From Zizania palustris (Eukaryota; Streptophyta; Magnoliopsida; Poales; Poaceae): a stretch of DNA of 64,000 nt. The notes below the pieces were generated by a model. It saw only the letters and a list, made by a program, of their open reading frames with translations. It was not told the origin of the DNA and searched no databases. Below are positions 1 through 11,655 of this stretch, piece by piece. How positions within the stretch are numbered: position 1 is the stretch's first letter; the number at the start of each line of letters is the position of its first letter. Both the position numbers and the translations under genes were made by a program. Location: the NCBI GenBank assembly GCA_019279435.1, contig JAAALK010000081.1, positions 60,069,318 through 60,133,317 of the forward strand, read 5' to 3'.

Positions 1-446
1 GACTATGATCTATCACCTGATCACTAAAACTTTTCTGAAATAGCAATCAACCAAACTAGCTTCAATTTGGAAAACCAGATTTTAAACTCACAAAGATTTC
101 ATAACAGAGTTACTAATGAAACGTGTGTTGAAAACTAAACCTTGTCTCTGAACATATACTTAATCCGCCAGATTGAAAATTCTTCACTTAAAACAAACAG
201 TAGTCAAGCAAGGTGATGATCTGCAACTTAAAACTAACATTCTGAAAATAAACAGTTGTTACAGAGATCAAAACTGAACATAATTAGTTGAATCAAACCT
301 GAAAACAGAATTTAGTTTTGTAACTGAACTCAATTCAGAATTACAATTTATGTTTTCAATTTCCAATCAGAATACTCAACTGCAGATCAGTTTCAAAGTA
401 TAGCCTAAATCAGTTTCAAAAAAAATTGAGTATTGAGATTCAAAAA
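1..446 (+). repeat. Inverted repeat X, left copy (pairs with 20115-20561)
   Basis: Bases 1 to about 425 are identical to the reverse complement of 20137-20561. The last about 20 bases differ only where the partner runs into the N gap, where a poly-T run is longer. The match is cut by the window edge on one side and by the gap on the other, so its true extent is unknown. Confidence 0.93.
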
Positions 447-1704
447 ACAGATTTCAGATAATGAGACAATGCTGAACACTAGTATTTAAATCTGCAAATA
501 GAATTCAGAGACTCAGTTCAATCCAATGAGAACATTAATTCAATCAACCAATTTTGCTCAGTTAACACATTTCAGATCAGGTTTCAGTTGAATTCACAAT
601 ATTTCAGAAACCACCTTGAAAAAGAATATTGATACTTAAAAACATAACTGAACACAGATTTAGTTTCCAGTTAAAATCCTGTTCTAGAAATTTTTGTATT
701 ATGAACAGTACTAAATTACTTTAAATTCAGATTTCTTCAACTTCAGCAATCTCTGGTACAACATTATCATTTCACAAGACAAGATTCAGCAGTGCATACT
801 AGAAATAATCCATAACATCTGATTTCAGTAAATCTTCAAAAACTCAGATAACTGGACACTTCCTTGAGATGTAAATCAACAAGATATCAAAAGTAGAACC
901 TACAAGACTTACTCAGCTTATACAAACTATTAAAAGAATCTCATAGATCAATATGAGCATATACTCAAGCCTTTTTCAGAACACGAACAAGATGAAAGGA
1001 GACCAACTAACCAAATGCACTGATTGACTTTGATGCTAAAAAACTCACTGTATGGTGGCCATCAATCCCTATGTAGAACACTGAAGTGGCTGATCAAGAC
1101 TTCCAAGAACTCCCAGGAGGAAATCCACAGATCAGAGAACAAATCAGATCAAAACAATAGAAGATTTCTTACTTGCTACAACATCAGCTCATACTATTCA
1201 GCATAAGAAAAACAACTCTTCAACCACATAAGTGCTTCATTCTATTCTCCATAAACATACCCTCTAAAGCATTTTGTGAGAAAAAACATAATCCCCAAAC
1301 TTCAGCATGTTCACAAGAATGAAACAGACATTTTCTCAAACACCAAAAGGGGGTTCAGCTCTAAACAGAGAAAAACAGATCTGCTCAAAATCAGAATAGA
1401 GGTACCACTTTTGATCAGCAAAAGAATTAAGAAAGAATCACAGAAACCAGTTGCAAATTTCGAAAATGGAACATTCAACATCAAATTCTACAATCAAAAC
1501 ACCAGAAAATGCTTTTCAAAATCGATTTCAGTCTAATCAATTTTCTGCGCTCGGAACTTACCTGATATTGGCGCTGCACTGTTTATCGTCCGAGATCTTG
1601 AACAGTGAAGTTGGCTTGATGCAAAACAGCAAGAACAACAGAAATTTTATGGAATTGATATTTTGGTTCAGCCAAAAGAACAGCCACCTGCCCATGGATA
1701 TGGT

Positions 1705-1718
1705 CCTATATTTATTGG
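1705..1718 (-). promoter_or_regulatory. LTR TATA box (G-left)
   Basis: The minus strand reads CCAATAAATATAGG, closely matching the CCAATAAATAGG box of element A LTRs. It probably marks the U3/R transition, which would put U3 at about 1719-2405. Confidence 0.5.
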
Positions 1719-2693
1719 CCAACCATGGGTGGTACTTTCTCAAAAGAACCCTCTAGAATTAAAATATTACACTTAGGTCTTATTCCTTGTAATATATTTT
1801 CAGAATTAAGAAATTCTGAAAAATATACCAAAGGAGTACAATTGCTCTAGACATTTACTAAAATTAAACCTAGTTTATTACACAAATACTCAACACTGAA
1901 AAATGACTCATAACTATTGAAATTAACAAAACTTGATTTGTGACGGTTTTCACCAAAAACCAGCAAAGCCTCTCAACCCTTCGACACATGACACCGCTTT
2001 GCGACTCTGAGCGCCAACAAGCCACTTCTGCTCTCGATCCCCTCGAGTCACCTGAATACTTGCCCTGGCCTCCCTCTCGCAAACCTAGTCGTCACGCTGT
2101 CACTTTTATCCATCCGTCCAAGTCTTACTCAGTCTCTTCGTGCACTCTTGAGATCTTCTCCAACTTCACCCGGCCTCCCTGATCCTCCAGCATCGAGCTC
2201 CCCGCTTGACCCTCGATCACTCGCCATCGACAGCCGGTCAACATCTCCACCCTGCACATCTAAGACAAGCCAAAACAAGAACGCGACGCACCGCCAAAAC
2301 CCTCGGCACACAATCCTCCATTTTACATCGAACCCCTCGATGCACTCAAACCAACACTCCATCGTTCGATCTCTCAAATGCTCATCCTTTTCAATCACTC
2401 ATCATCTAGATAGAAACCACCCTTGGTTTCACAGTACCGCATAGCAGGTGTGTTGATATTGTAATGCTCAGCAAAGTATACACTAGTGAAGTATGCTACC
2501 TCTTTCAATTTAAATTCTTCTGCGATGCACCCTTCATCTCTGGCCTTATTGCCCACCATCGCTCCAATCTTGTTTAGAGACCTTTCAATGTGATACATCT
2601 ATCTGTATTACACAGGGTCACCTACCTTAGCTTCATATGGAAGATGAACAGTAAATGTTGCATTGGATTGAAGAATCATGGAGGGAATATTTT

Positions 2694-4163
2694 TGTTGAC
2701 ACTAAAATCTGATGACAAAGCGCCAAAGACACAAACATCGATCCGACGATCCAAAAGCCTGTAGACACTTAGGAGTAAACCCCTAAGCATAACACAATGT
2801 CGACATCATGTTCCGACGATCCTTAAACAATAGTACGGAAATAACGGAGTCGCCATACAATCAAATAATATTGATCTAAAATTATTCAACTAACCGAACT
2901 ATGAGAAAAATAACTAAGAATAATTAAACTGGCCAGAATAGGGCCGGTTCAATCGAGGGTAATAGTGGTTAGACAGGCCAAGGGAAGCCGGTCAGACTGA
3001 GGGAATTGAACACCGATGGTCGGACCAGTGGTGTGGAGTTGTCTACCGAAGGTGCTTTGGTGTTCTCGCGAGGGGATTCGGAGGGCTCCGAAAAGTGCTG
3101 CGGAGGGTCCTGGTGCGAAGGGTGCAACCGGAGGGCTCCAAGCGGTCATGGAAGTTCGGTCAAACCAATGGTGAGGACTCGATCAGCCCGAGGGCATGTT
3201 GCCGAAGTGGTCCTACGCGAGGTGATCTCTGACACAATAATACCTTCGGTGTGGAGAGGGTCGGTCGGACTGTGGGTTCAACCCTAGTCAGACCGAGGGC
3301 TTCCATGTTGGGTACATAGGCGTGACGCACTCCGACACGAAGGCTCTGGTGCTCGCAGTATCGTCCCAGTGCGAAGGGGTCAGTCGTACCGGCCTTGTAC
3401 TGCCGGCCAGACCGAGGCTTGCCGGCGCGTCAGATGACCACGCGACACGGTCCGGTGAGATCGGAGGGGTGCCGCCGGTTAGACTGACAGCCTCCGAAGT
3501 TTACCCTCCAAACTCCGGCGACCGTCTCAACAGTGATAGATGGATCCAAAATTCTTGGAGGATGAAGATAGGATGAAAATACTACAAAAATATCAAGAGA
3601 TCACAGTAATTCGGCCAGGAGACCGAATTACCAATAGAAACCGATAAAACAATAAAACTCTGTTACGTGGATGAAATAGATGATTCACAAATGAACCGAC
3701 AAGGACTTACCATGATTACGACGTGGCGGACGAAGAGCTTTCAATGCAAACTCACAAAGATCTACATGTTGAATTGAATCTAGGGCAAGAAAGTAAATTG
3801 AAAAGTAATGGTACAATTCAAGGAAATAATAGATTGGATCTATTAGGTTTTTTGGGGGGCCTTCATTGAATCAGCCTTGCCTCTATTTATAGAGGTTGGA
3901 CATGAGTGCCTGCGGTCTAATCTGAGTTAGACACGGGTTCCAAGTCATCCAAAATTAATTCGGGATAACAAATACCTTGGAAAACTTAATCTGTCTCGGA
4001 CTCGGTTTGGAGCCATCCGACAGAGCCCATATGTCCGGTCTGACTGGGCCTACATGGATGGTTGGACCGGCCTATGCCAGGTCTTGGCATATTTTTTGGT
4101 TAAATTAACGAAAAGCGATATTTATACAATTTTGACCATTAATACCATTTTTTGCTATCAACA
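2694..4163 (-). mobile_element. Solo LTR with 5-bp target duplication
   Basis: A 1470-bp unit starts TGTTGACACT and ends GCTATCAACA, so it is bounded by TG...CA. It is flanked by ATTTT at 2689-2693 and again at 4164-4168, a perfect 5-bp target duplication. It splits the DUF4218 part of the CACTA gene. The minus strand has a TATA box (CTCTATAAATAGAG) at 3881-3894, so the LTR probably reads leftwards. Frames inside it (for example 3006-3287 and 3322-3576) are incidental. There is no internal region, so it most likely arose by LTR-LTR recombination. The termini fit Ty3/gypsy, but the lineage is not resolved. Confidence 0.88.
3881..3894 (-). promoter_or_regulatory. TATA box of the solo LTR
   Basis: The sequence is a near-palindrome that reads CTATAAATAG on the minus strand, located about 270 bp from the LTR end at 4163. 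It is a plausible U3/R boundary. Confidence 0.5.
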
Positions 4164-6030
4164 ATTTTTTCCAATTTACATAAAAGCACAACTGTCTCTT
4201 TATCCAACTTCTCCATCATCTCTTTCTTAATTTTTTAGCACAAAGTTGTCTATAGAAATGTCTCGGCTCAACTAACACCTTCCACACGTCATCATTCAAG
4301 TACTTGTGAAACATTACAGGAAGGAGTCTTTCCATTATTATGTGGTAATCGTGACTTCTCAATCCATTTAACTTCCCTCTCTTCAAATTCACATCTCCTA
4401 TAAATGCCGCGGCGTAACCATCTGGGAATTTCAAATTTTTCAACCACCTCATTACTTGTTTCTTTAATTTAGGTTTTAAACAAAATGGGGCACATGGTAT
4501 GCCACCGCTATTTGTCAACTCAAGGGTTGGTCGATTATAAATCTGAGCTAATCTCTTCTCGCCTTTTGATTATATTTTGTCATGTCCGCAAAATCCATGT
4601 ACGTGCTTATAATGCTTTCACCAACATTATGTTCCTGATGCATGACATCGATGTTGTGCATCAGAATAAGTGATTTGACATATGGAAGTTCCCATAAGCT
4701 ACATATGTTGGTCCAGTTATATTTGGTTCTGAATCCTACAAATCCATCCTTATTTTCATTAAGGACCAACTCATTCAGCATATCAGCAATCTCTAGACCG
4801 CTTAAACACTTTGGTGGTCCCTTTACAACAACATTGTCCTTCATGATAATCAAAGTAAAAAATCTTCCTCCTGAAGTTAAGATAGAAATATTCAGTGTCT
4901 TTACCACATATCGGACATGTCAGCCTTCCATGACAACTCCAACAAAAAAAATTCGTATGCCAAAAAATCATGGACCGACCACAGATACGCAACTCGAAGA
5001 TTGAATTTTTTCTTCTGGTCATAGTCATATGCTTCAACTCCTTTCCACAATTGTTTCAACTCTTCAATTAAGGGCTTGAGCATCACGTTGAGGCGTGTTC
5101 CAGGATGTTCTGGACCAAGTATAATGAGACACAAGAACATAAATTCATATTTCATGCAAAACGAAGGTAGACGGTTGTATGGAATAGCAAAGACAGGCCA
5201 ACAAGAGTACGACGACACGGTTACATTAAAAAATGTGAATCCATCTGTTGCCAACCCGATGCGAACATTTCTCGCATCCCTAGCGAAGTCTATGTCAAAA
5301 TCATCGAGCATCTTCCATGCCTCACCATCAAATGGGTGCACCATTACTTAGTTGTTCTCGCGTACACCTTCCTTATGCCATCTCATACGCCTAGCAGTTT
5401 TCTTTGAGAGAAACAATCATTTCACCCGAGGTGTACCATGCATGTAATGAAGTTTCTTATGAGCAACCTGTGTCGTCACCTTTTCACCGTCTTCGTTGAC
5501 GACCTCTACAAACTTCAGTTTATGAAATTTTAAGTATTTCATCTCATTCTTATGATCTTTCCAGAAGAGCATGTGGTTATCTTGGCACACATCAATATTC
5601 TCATACTCCATACCGAGAGCAGAAAGCATTTTTCTTGACTGATACATGTCTTTCGGCATCTTATGGTTCATAGGAAGGACATCGCTGATTAGGTTCACGA
5701 GCTCCTTATAGAAATTGTTGGAGAATGGAAACTTTGACTTAATGGCCATAAGACGGGTCACGAAAGAGAGAACGCTAACGGTGGTATGCTCATGCAACGA
5801 CTCTTCTAAGGCTCTAAGGATGTCGAAAAACTTTGGAACCTCTAGTGTAGGAGGATCCTTAGGGTTTGTTTCAAACTCCGGTCGTATAGCATCAAGCATC
5901 TCATCCATCCTATCGCCAGCCGTGATATCATCTTCTTCCATGTGTAATACCGTTTTTTCATGAAATGTCTCAACATGGTGCACCCAAACTTCATAACCTG
6001 ACAAGAAACCATATTTGTTAATGTGAAGTG

Positions 6031-6360
6031 TGTGGGATTGGAATGGCGACTAGAGGGGGGTGAATAGGCACCTCAACTAAATTCTACTGAATCAGATGGC
6101 CTTTTCATATGACCCAACGCTCCTCCAAACGTTCAGATTCAAATTTGAATCAATCAATACAAATCAGAGCGACATCTTTTCAAAATTGAAAACTTGATTA
6201 ACATCTTGATGAAGAACAGTGATTATAGAGTGGTTATGGACTGAAACAGTTCCAATTGCTTCATGAATCAAGAAAGATCACAATCAATTTAATTTCAATT
6301 CTGAAAAGATATTACAGTTTACTATTGCAAAACTGAAAAAGGAACAATAGGTCAATTCAG
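6031..6360 (-). mobile_element. Truncated SIRE-type LTR 3' end (K)
   Basis: The sequence starts TGTGGGATTGG and continues with the GACTAGAGGGGGGTGAATAGG tract. That is the reverse complement of the terminus that ends LTR G at 21187, and the first about 130 bases align at roughly three quarters identity. The LTR terminus therefore faces left and lies in CACTA sequence. No primer binding site lies beside it, so the internal region is gone. The right boundary is approximate. Confidence 0.7.
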
Positions 6361-6890
6361 AGATCAAGCTAAATCTCACAGTTAATTTTTTATCTGTTAG
6401 TTTTATTGTATAAACATAAAACTTAATCTCACAGTTAATTTTTTAATCTGTCAAATTTGTATTACGTATCTCGTATTATTTATTTAAGTATTTTTAATCT
6501 GCTCATAAAATATATATATATATATTTAGTCAGCAGTTATATTTTATTCTAGTTTTCACCTGCAATATTTTCGATTTATTACTGAATTAATTTTTAATGA
6601 TCCATGGTTTATTCATTTGATTAGTATTTTATTTCCAGACTGAAATATAAATATTTCGTGATTTATCTAGGTGTTTTATTTACTGCAATATTTTTATTTA
6701 GCTCATCTTTAATATCAGTTAAACTAAGATACCGATCATTTCTAGGCTAGACAACTTTAATTTCAGTATTTTTTTTGCTAGTAATTTTTGTCTGGTTGAG
6801 TTCGTCTGGGTGTTAGGATTAAATTATAGTTTAGCAATAAATTTTTAGGCGCCCATTCACCCCCCTCTGGTTGCTACTTTCAGTCCTACA
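6361..6890 (+). mobile_element. Truncated SIRE-type LTR 3' end (J)
   Basis: The stretch ends with GGCGCCCATTCACCCCCCTCTGG and then CAGTCCTACA at 6890, the same terminus as LTR A at 48282. It also shares the GGCTAGACAACTTTA stretch with A. Its body lies to the left and is cut off against K. The next base starts a tandem array of Tat element C. A diverged direct repeat around CTCACAGTTAATTTTTT occurs near 6370 and 6421. Confidence 0.7.
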
Positions 6891-7065
6891 CTCGACGCAC
6901 CCACGATTTGGGTTCCGAGCTCTGGCTCGACGCACCGTCGATTTGGGTTCCGAGCTCCGGCTCGACGCACCCTCGTATCAGGTTCTGAGCTCCGGCTCGA
7001 CGCACCCTCGATTCGGGTCCCGAGCTCCGGCTCGACGCACCCTCGACTCGAGATCTGGTATCCGG
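6891..7065 (+). repeat. 35-bp tandem repeat, five copies (element C)
   Basis: Five head-to-tail copies, each opening CTCGACGCACC and ending GAGCTCCGG or similar, start at 6891, 6926, 6961, 6996 and 7031. A sixth, degenerate start follows at 7066. The array lies beyond the 3' end of the antisense frames of C, a location where D and F carry unrelated arrays. Confidence 0.93.
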
Positions 7066-7238
7066 TTCAACACAACCCTAGTTCCTCCGCCTTCCTTACT
7101 GCTTTTCACACCCTAGTCGACAAGTCGTCTGCCCGCGAAGGAGGGGGGAAGGAGCAGAGAAGAAAAGCTTCGATTATTTGCATCATCAATACAACGTACA
7201 ACGTACAACGTTTGTTGCAAATTAGAAGCAAAGAGAGG
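7066..7238. other. Element C intergenic sequence
   Basis: Non-coding sequence between the 35-bp array and the end of antisense frame aORF2. It contains a short CAACGTACAACGTACAACG triplication near 7190-7210. No gene is seen. Confidence 0.5.
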
Positions 7239-7718
7239 TTAAGTGAAGTCTTCGTCCAAGCCAAGCAGGAACCGGAAGCCTCTTTGGTCCGGCCAGTCAC
7301 CCGGGCCGGAGCCTGCTCTCGTATGAGACTCTGGCGCTACGCGTTTAGACTTCTCCTTCCTCTTCTGCCTCTTCTCTTCTTTCCTTTGGGCGCGGAAGGT
7401 CTTCTGATCTTCCTGCAATTGAGCCCAACAGCGCAAACCTTCGCCCACGGACGGTGCTTCGTTCAGACCAACTTCCGCATCGGACCAATCCACCGGTTCA
7501 GGCGACGAGGATGGAGCTTGAGGCTCTCTCTCTTCTTCCTTAATTAAGCTTAGAACCTTCTGAAGAACCTTGGGATCTGCATGTCCGTTGCTACCCCGGG
7601 GAAGGACGAAACGCGCGGGCCGATTAGCTCTAAGGGCTTCGAGAATAGCCCATCGGTGCTAAAGGTCTCCGTCAGGTGCGAGGACCTCAATGTCGCGATC
7701 ATGAGCGGAGCGAATGCC
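7239..7718 (-). pseudogene. Tat element C, second antisense ORF (aORF2)
   Basis: Small antisense frame lying after the stop of aORF1. An acceptor-like TTATTCAG precedes the coding similarity. Residues shared with the E and F copies include an IEVLAP start, VLPRGS, SLIKEEE, a lysine/arginine-rich stretch, and the tail RGFRFLLGLDEDF. One stop lies in the first third, and the reading frame changes between about 7490 and 7560. No ATG is obvious, so it may be a separate gene or an alternative 3' exon of aORF1. I do not recognise a known domain. Confidence 0.55.
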
Positions 7719-7811
7719 CTGAATAATTCCCGAGAAGCAATTATCCTTTATTAATACATTGGCAAGTTTCTAATCTATTACAGAAGTTGCAGTACGAAGA
7801 CCCTAAGAAGA

Positions 7812-10800
7812 CTACACCTTCGGGTCCGGTTGGCGCGCCACGGCCAGAGGCTTTGAAGGGGCTGGAGGTTCACTCGAGCGGAGGGCCTCGTCCAGCCAGG
7901 CCTTGACCGCGTTGGGGCCCTCGGCTTGCCAAGTCGCCTGGAGGACTCTCCAGGACTGAGCTACCGCCAGGCTCGGAGATAGAAGGTGGCTCCCCCCGAA
8001 GGCGATGGGGTGAGAGCTTGAAGCCGAAGGAAGGGGGCTGCTGGACGCCTCCAGGTGCTGGAGGATCCCGAGCGCAGCTACCCGGGCTGATACCTCACCG
8101 TACATCGACACGGTAAGGCCTATCTGCTGGACGGCGGCCTGGACGAACTTTAGCTGGCGGCTAAGGGGCTCCCGGGCGACGTCGAGAGCCGTACACTCGG
8201 TGCCATATCGCGCCAGCGCCCTCCGGAGGGACACTACGGTGTCGGCCGCCATCTTTTCTCCTTGGGCTAGTGCTTCGGTCACCTCCTCATTCTGATCCAG
8301 GAGGTCCGCCGCGGTTCGCTCGAGCTGGAGCACTCGGGCTTCAAGGGCCTCGGCGCCGGCTGCTGCCTCCTAGAGTTCATCCATCTTCGAGACTTGAGCT
8401 TGAAGCGTGAAGACTTCTCCTTCGAGCCGGTCCGCCTCCTTGGCTCAGGACCACAACACCTCCACCTCGGCGGCCTGGGTCCAAAAGGTGTTGACCTCCA
8501 CCTCGAGCTCGTCCGCTTGAGCAGCCCGTGCTTGAAGCCCCTCCAGTTCAGCAACTCGGGCCTTGAGGGTGTCGTCCTCCGCTATTTGGGCCTCGAGCGC
8601 CTCGACTCTGGCGGCCCGGGGACGAAGATCTTCGATCTCGGCCGCCTGCTCGCGGACCAACCTCTCGGCAGCGTCCGCTCGACCTGGAGAGTTCCGAAGT
8701 GCTGCTCTCACCACGGCGGCGTTCGGAGACCAGGAACAGCAGCGAGCCCTGCGCCAGTGCGACTACCTGCACACGAAACGACGAGTTAGGGAAGGGGGCT
8801 AGGGGCTCGCCAAAGGGCACTCCGAGGAAATACCTAGCTCGCGGCGCTCTCGATGGCCCGGCCGAGGTCGATGCTGTCCACCAGGCTGGTCTCGTCTATC
8901 ACCCGGGCCTCCCGCAAGCGTAGGTAGGAGTCGTGGACCGGGGCCACCCTCAACGCGAAGTCTTCGCCTTCCTATAGGAAGGGGCATAGGAGGGGCACGC
9001 TAGAGCACGCACCCCTCGAGCTGGAGGGCGGCCGGGGCCGGATCTCGGTCTCTCGGTCAGCCTACTCGGAGGCTTCTTCGCGGGCCTCTTCTGACTCTGC
9101 CCCGTCACCTGGCTCCAGGGCTCCCGCCGCGTTGGTAGGGATTTCGGACTCTGCGTTGGCGCCGTCCTCGGAGGGAATCAGGGCTGGATCTGAGGCCCGG
9201 GCGGACGACCTGCCCAGGAAAAACAGAGGTTAAGGTTGAAAGGATTCGATGCTTTGAGTAAAAGGATGAGCGGATTCACGTACCCTCGTCCGCAGTCTCG
9301 ACAGAGACTTCCGAAGGCTGGACGCGCCCTGGAGTACCCGGCCGATAGAACAGATTGTCTATCGAGTTCACTGGGGAACCTGCTGCCACCGTGGCGAGCT
9401 CAGCCTCGACGTCGGCGCTCCCTTCGACAGCTCCGAGGGGGTCAGCCAATCCCCCCTATTCTAGGCTATCAGTCTCCCTACTCCCCCGAGAGCTGGCGGA
9501 GATCCCCTCCGAGGCTGGATCACGCGGGGGGTGGACTTGGGAGACGGCGCCACCTCGATAACTGGCGCCTCCTGCCTAGCCTTCGGAGTAGGCGGCGATG
9601 GGTTTGGAGGGATAGTAGTGCCTCTGGCGCCTTCGATGGCCGGTCGCTCCGGTCGGACTGGGTCTGGGACCGCCAGGGGATCCTCCAGTTCTGTCCCGGC
9701 TCCTTCGCTGGAGTACCCCCATTCGGAGTGGGATGCAGAGGAGTGAGCTGGGGAGAGCCTCTTTGGGCCCTTCACCACTTTCTTCTTCTTCGAGGGGCAC
9801 CTAAGGGGAGGGGCCGGCGTTGAGGTCAGCCACCCTCTTCTTTGAAGCGGCGCGAAGGGCTTCCCCCTCCAAGAGAGGCGGGGGGAGAGTTCGAGCGCGT
9901 CCCACACGCGGTTGTGCCACCCCCAAGAACCCACGAGCTCCACCCGTCATTTGTACTCAGCCGGGGTGGGAGCTTCGAGGATATTCTCCGCCATCCGGGC
10001 TACTACATCGGGAGTCTTGGCAACGAGCGACCCTGTACCCGAGAGTTATGTCCGATAACCCCTCGAGCGCAATGAAAGACTGATAAGGTCAAAGAGAAGG
10101 CAGATACTAACCGAGCCGACGGGAGAGATCCATCGATGTTGACTCGTCCTGGCTGCTTCGAAGCGATGCTGGCCAATCCTCCTTCAGCGGCGCAATCTCG
10201 AGGGCCACGAACTCCTCCATCAGGTCCCGCATGCTCATCCGGCGGGCTACGATTTGGAGAAGCTGGATCTGGGCGGAGACCGAGCCAGCGCTGGCCTCGA
10301 CGACCGCCGCCCTCCGGAACCAGATGTGGCGCGGAGGTCCAGCGAGCCCGGAGCTGAGTCCCACCTGGACGTAGAACCACCGGTGCACCCACTTGGAGTA
10401 CCATCGCTCGTTGATCGCCTTCGCCGGGAAGGAGTCTGTGTACCTCTTTCGGAGCTGGAAATTGATGCTCCCGAAGGCCAACACCCGGTCATCCTTCTTC
10501 TTCGGCTGGCAAAGGGCTTTGTGCATCTGGGCAAAGACCTCTGCCCTGCCTTCGCAGCCTTCGGCGCGCATGGCCCACTCGAAGACTGCGAGGCGAGCCA
10601 CGGCGTTCGGGGAAAGCTGTGGTTGTTCGAGGTGGAAGGCGTCCAGAACCCCAGAGAGGAGTTCCGAGGCCGGAAACCCCAGCCCCGCGTCGAAGAACAC
10701 CTCGAAGAAGACGACCTCCCCTTCTTCCGGTGCTAGGACGGACTCTGGGCCTGGCTTCCTGGCCCTCGATTCGGAGCTAAGGCGGCCCCTGGTCACTTGC

Positions 10801-11000
10801 TCGATGGACGCTTCGGTACTCGCCGACGGCCCTAGCTCCAGGGTCTACTCCCGGAACCGCTCCGAAGCCAGGCGGAGCTCCCGTGAGTCGCGTGCCTCTA
10901 CTAGACCTAAAGCAGTCACCGCCGCCACCGCCGCCGCTGCCAGTTGGCGCTGCAGGAAGCGAGGATCCATCGCCGAGGCAGGAGTGCTCCTCTCCACCAT
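7812..11000 (-). pseudogene. Tat element C antisense gene aORF1 (Transposase_28-like), left arm
   Basis: Spliced gene read opposite to its retrotransposon. The start is ATG 10998-11000. An alanine-rich N-terminus is followed by a stop (TAG), then the frame at 10107-10796. That frame carries the domain I associate with Transposase_28 (PF04195, putative gypsy-type transposon), with motifs FFDAGLGFP, FEWAMRAEGCEGRAE, FGSINFQL and AINERWYS. A short intron follows, then a lysine-rich middle exon (9461-9943). The C-terminal part has coiled-coil heptads (8445-8714 and 7812-8333) and ends WLDEALRSSEPP...PDPKV. Several stops make it non-coding. Such antisense ORFs between pol and the 3' LTR are known in the Tat lineage; their function is not established. 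Confidence 0.72.
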
Positions 11001-11655
11001 GACAAAGGGAAGCAGGGAAGAGGCTACCGCAAGGAGGGAGCAAGAGCTCTATGACAAGCAGACGGGTCCAGTTAAGACTGTGGCTGAGAGACTAAGCAGG
11101 TGGGAAGGAGAAGAGCTTGGTCGTCGGGTCAAGGTCTATTTATGCGTGAAGACCGTCGCGGCCCTGGCGCTTCAGCGTCATGCCGGTCCGCCTTTTGCCG
11201 CTCGATACACGTGCGCCGGCCGCGCGGCATCCGCATTTAAGAGATCTCACCGACTCGCTCTGGTCACGCACGTCTCCGACGGTCCGCCTCCCCCGCATCG
11301 CCCGCATGCTTAGCGCATTGATTGTGTTAAGTAATGCGGTAAGTCCGAATCCTCGGGCACTGGAGCTTAGTGGTCAAAGCCGCGTGACTGCCAAGAGCGG
11401 TCGGTCAAAGCCCTTCCCTTCGTGTGGGCGTGAAACGGCTAGCTCTCTAAAGGCACCCCGAAACCAGTTCTCGGCCTCTGGATGCCAAGGCGTTTTGGGG
11501 CTCTTGTATACCTTCGGAGCGTTCGGACGGGGCCGTCCCGTAGCAAGATTCAGAACCTCCACGTAAGTTGGTTTTTATGAAGTTATCGGGATTATCATGT
11601 GCGCTTCCACCCTCTCTCATGCAGGGCCCTTGAAACGAAAGAAACGAGGGGCTAC
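11001..11655. other. Element C: antisense-gene promoter region and polypurine tract
   Basis: Stretch between the start of aORF1 and the 3' LTR, without a credible gene. It holds the minus-strand TATA box at 11135-11146 and, on the plus strand, the polypurine tract CGAGGGGCTAC at 11645-11655 directly before the LTR. Confidence 0.7.
11135..11146 (-). promoter_or_regulatory. Antisense promoter TATA box of C aORF1
   Basis: The minus strand reads CGCATAAATAGA, about 135 bp upstream of the aORF1 ATG at 11000. D and E have comparable boxes about 100 bp upstream of their own antisense starts. Confidence 0.6.

Larger units (their letters stand above)
1..2405 (-). mobile_element. SIRE-type Ty1/copia LTR (element G, left copy), partial
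   Basis: AT-rich non-coding LTR sequence read on the minus strand. Its first 446 bases are the reverse complement of 20115-20561, the sequence that leads into a clear LTR terminus and primer binding site at 21187-21200. This identifies the stretch as LTR and fixes its orientation. Positions 2392-2405 carry the motif ATGATGAGTGATTG, which also lies near the LTR start of elements A and B. A minus-strand TATA-like box sits at 1705-1718. The LTR runs off the left edge and meets CACTA sequence at about 2405. Short frames inside it, such as 1276-1536 and 2148-2444, are not recognisable proteins. The family call is inference from the shared terminus. Confidence 0.7.
2406..6030 (-). pseudogene. CACTA (En/Spm) TNP2-like transposase, broken
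   Basis: Minus-strand remnants of a CACTA transposase run in protein order from right to left. The frame at 5417-6004 lies upstream of the catalytic core and includes WVHHVETF. Those at 4901-5344 and 4548-4907 cover the Transposase_21 (tnp2) core, with HPFDGEAW, RIGLATDGF and HNIDVMH motifs. The frames at 4216-4518, 2608-2693 and 2395-2598 form a DUF4218-like domain containing GLRSHDYH, HLPYEAKVG and NKARDEGCIAEE. Frame changes and stops separate the pieces. A solo LTR interrupts the DUF4218 part. An acceptor-like TTGTCAG just before 6001 suggests an intron that LTR K later entered. No CACTA terminal repeats are visible. The enzyme family cuts and pastes DNA in the nucleus; this copy cannot encode it. 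Confidence 0.82.

Noticed and set aside
2406..6030. CACTA transposase lying between two same-orientation SIRE LTRs (G-left and K), suggesting a captured gene inside a retrotransposon
   Set aside because: No primer binding site lies beside K and no polypurine tract beside G-left, and the two LTRs belong to clearly different subfamilies.
6891..7065. Possible CRISPR-like array
   Set aside because: The 35-bp units are directly contiguous with no spacers; it is a simple tandem repeat in a plant retrotransposon.
10393..11313. 306-codon plus-strand frame and overlapping frames at 9236-9823 and 10254-10736
   Set aside because: They lie opposite the antisense gene of C in GC-rich sequence and show no recognisable domain; the minus-strand frames match D and E.
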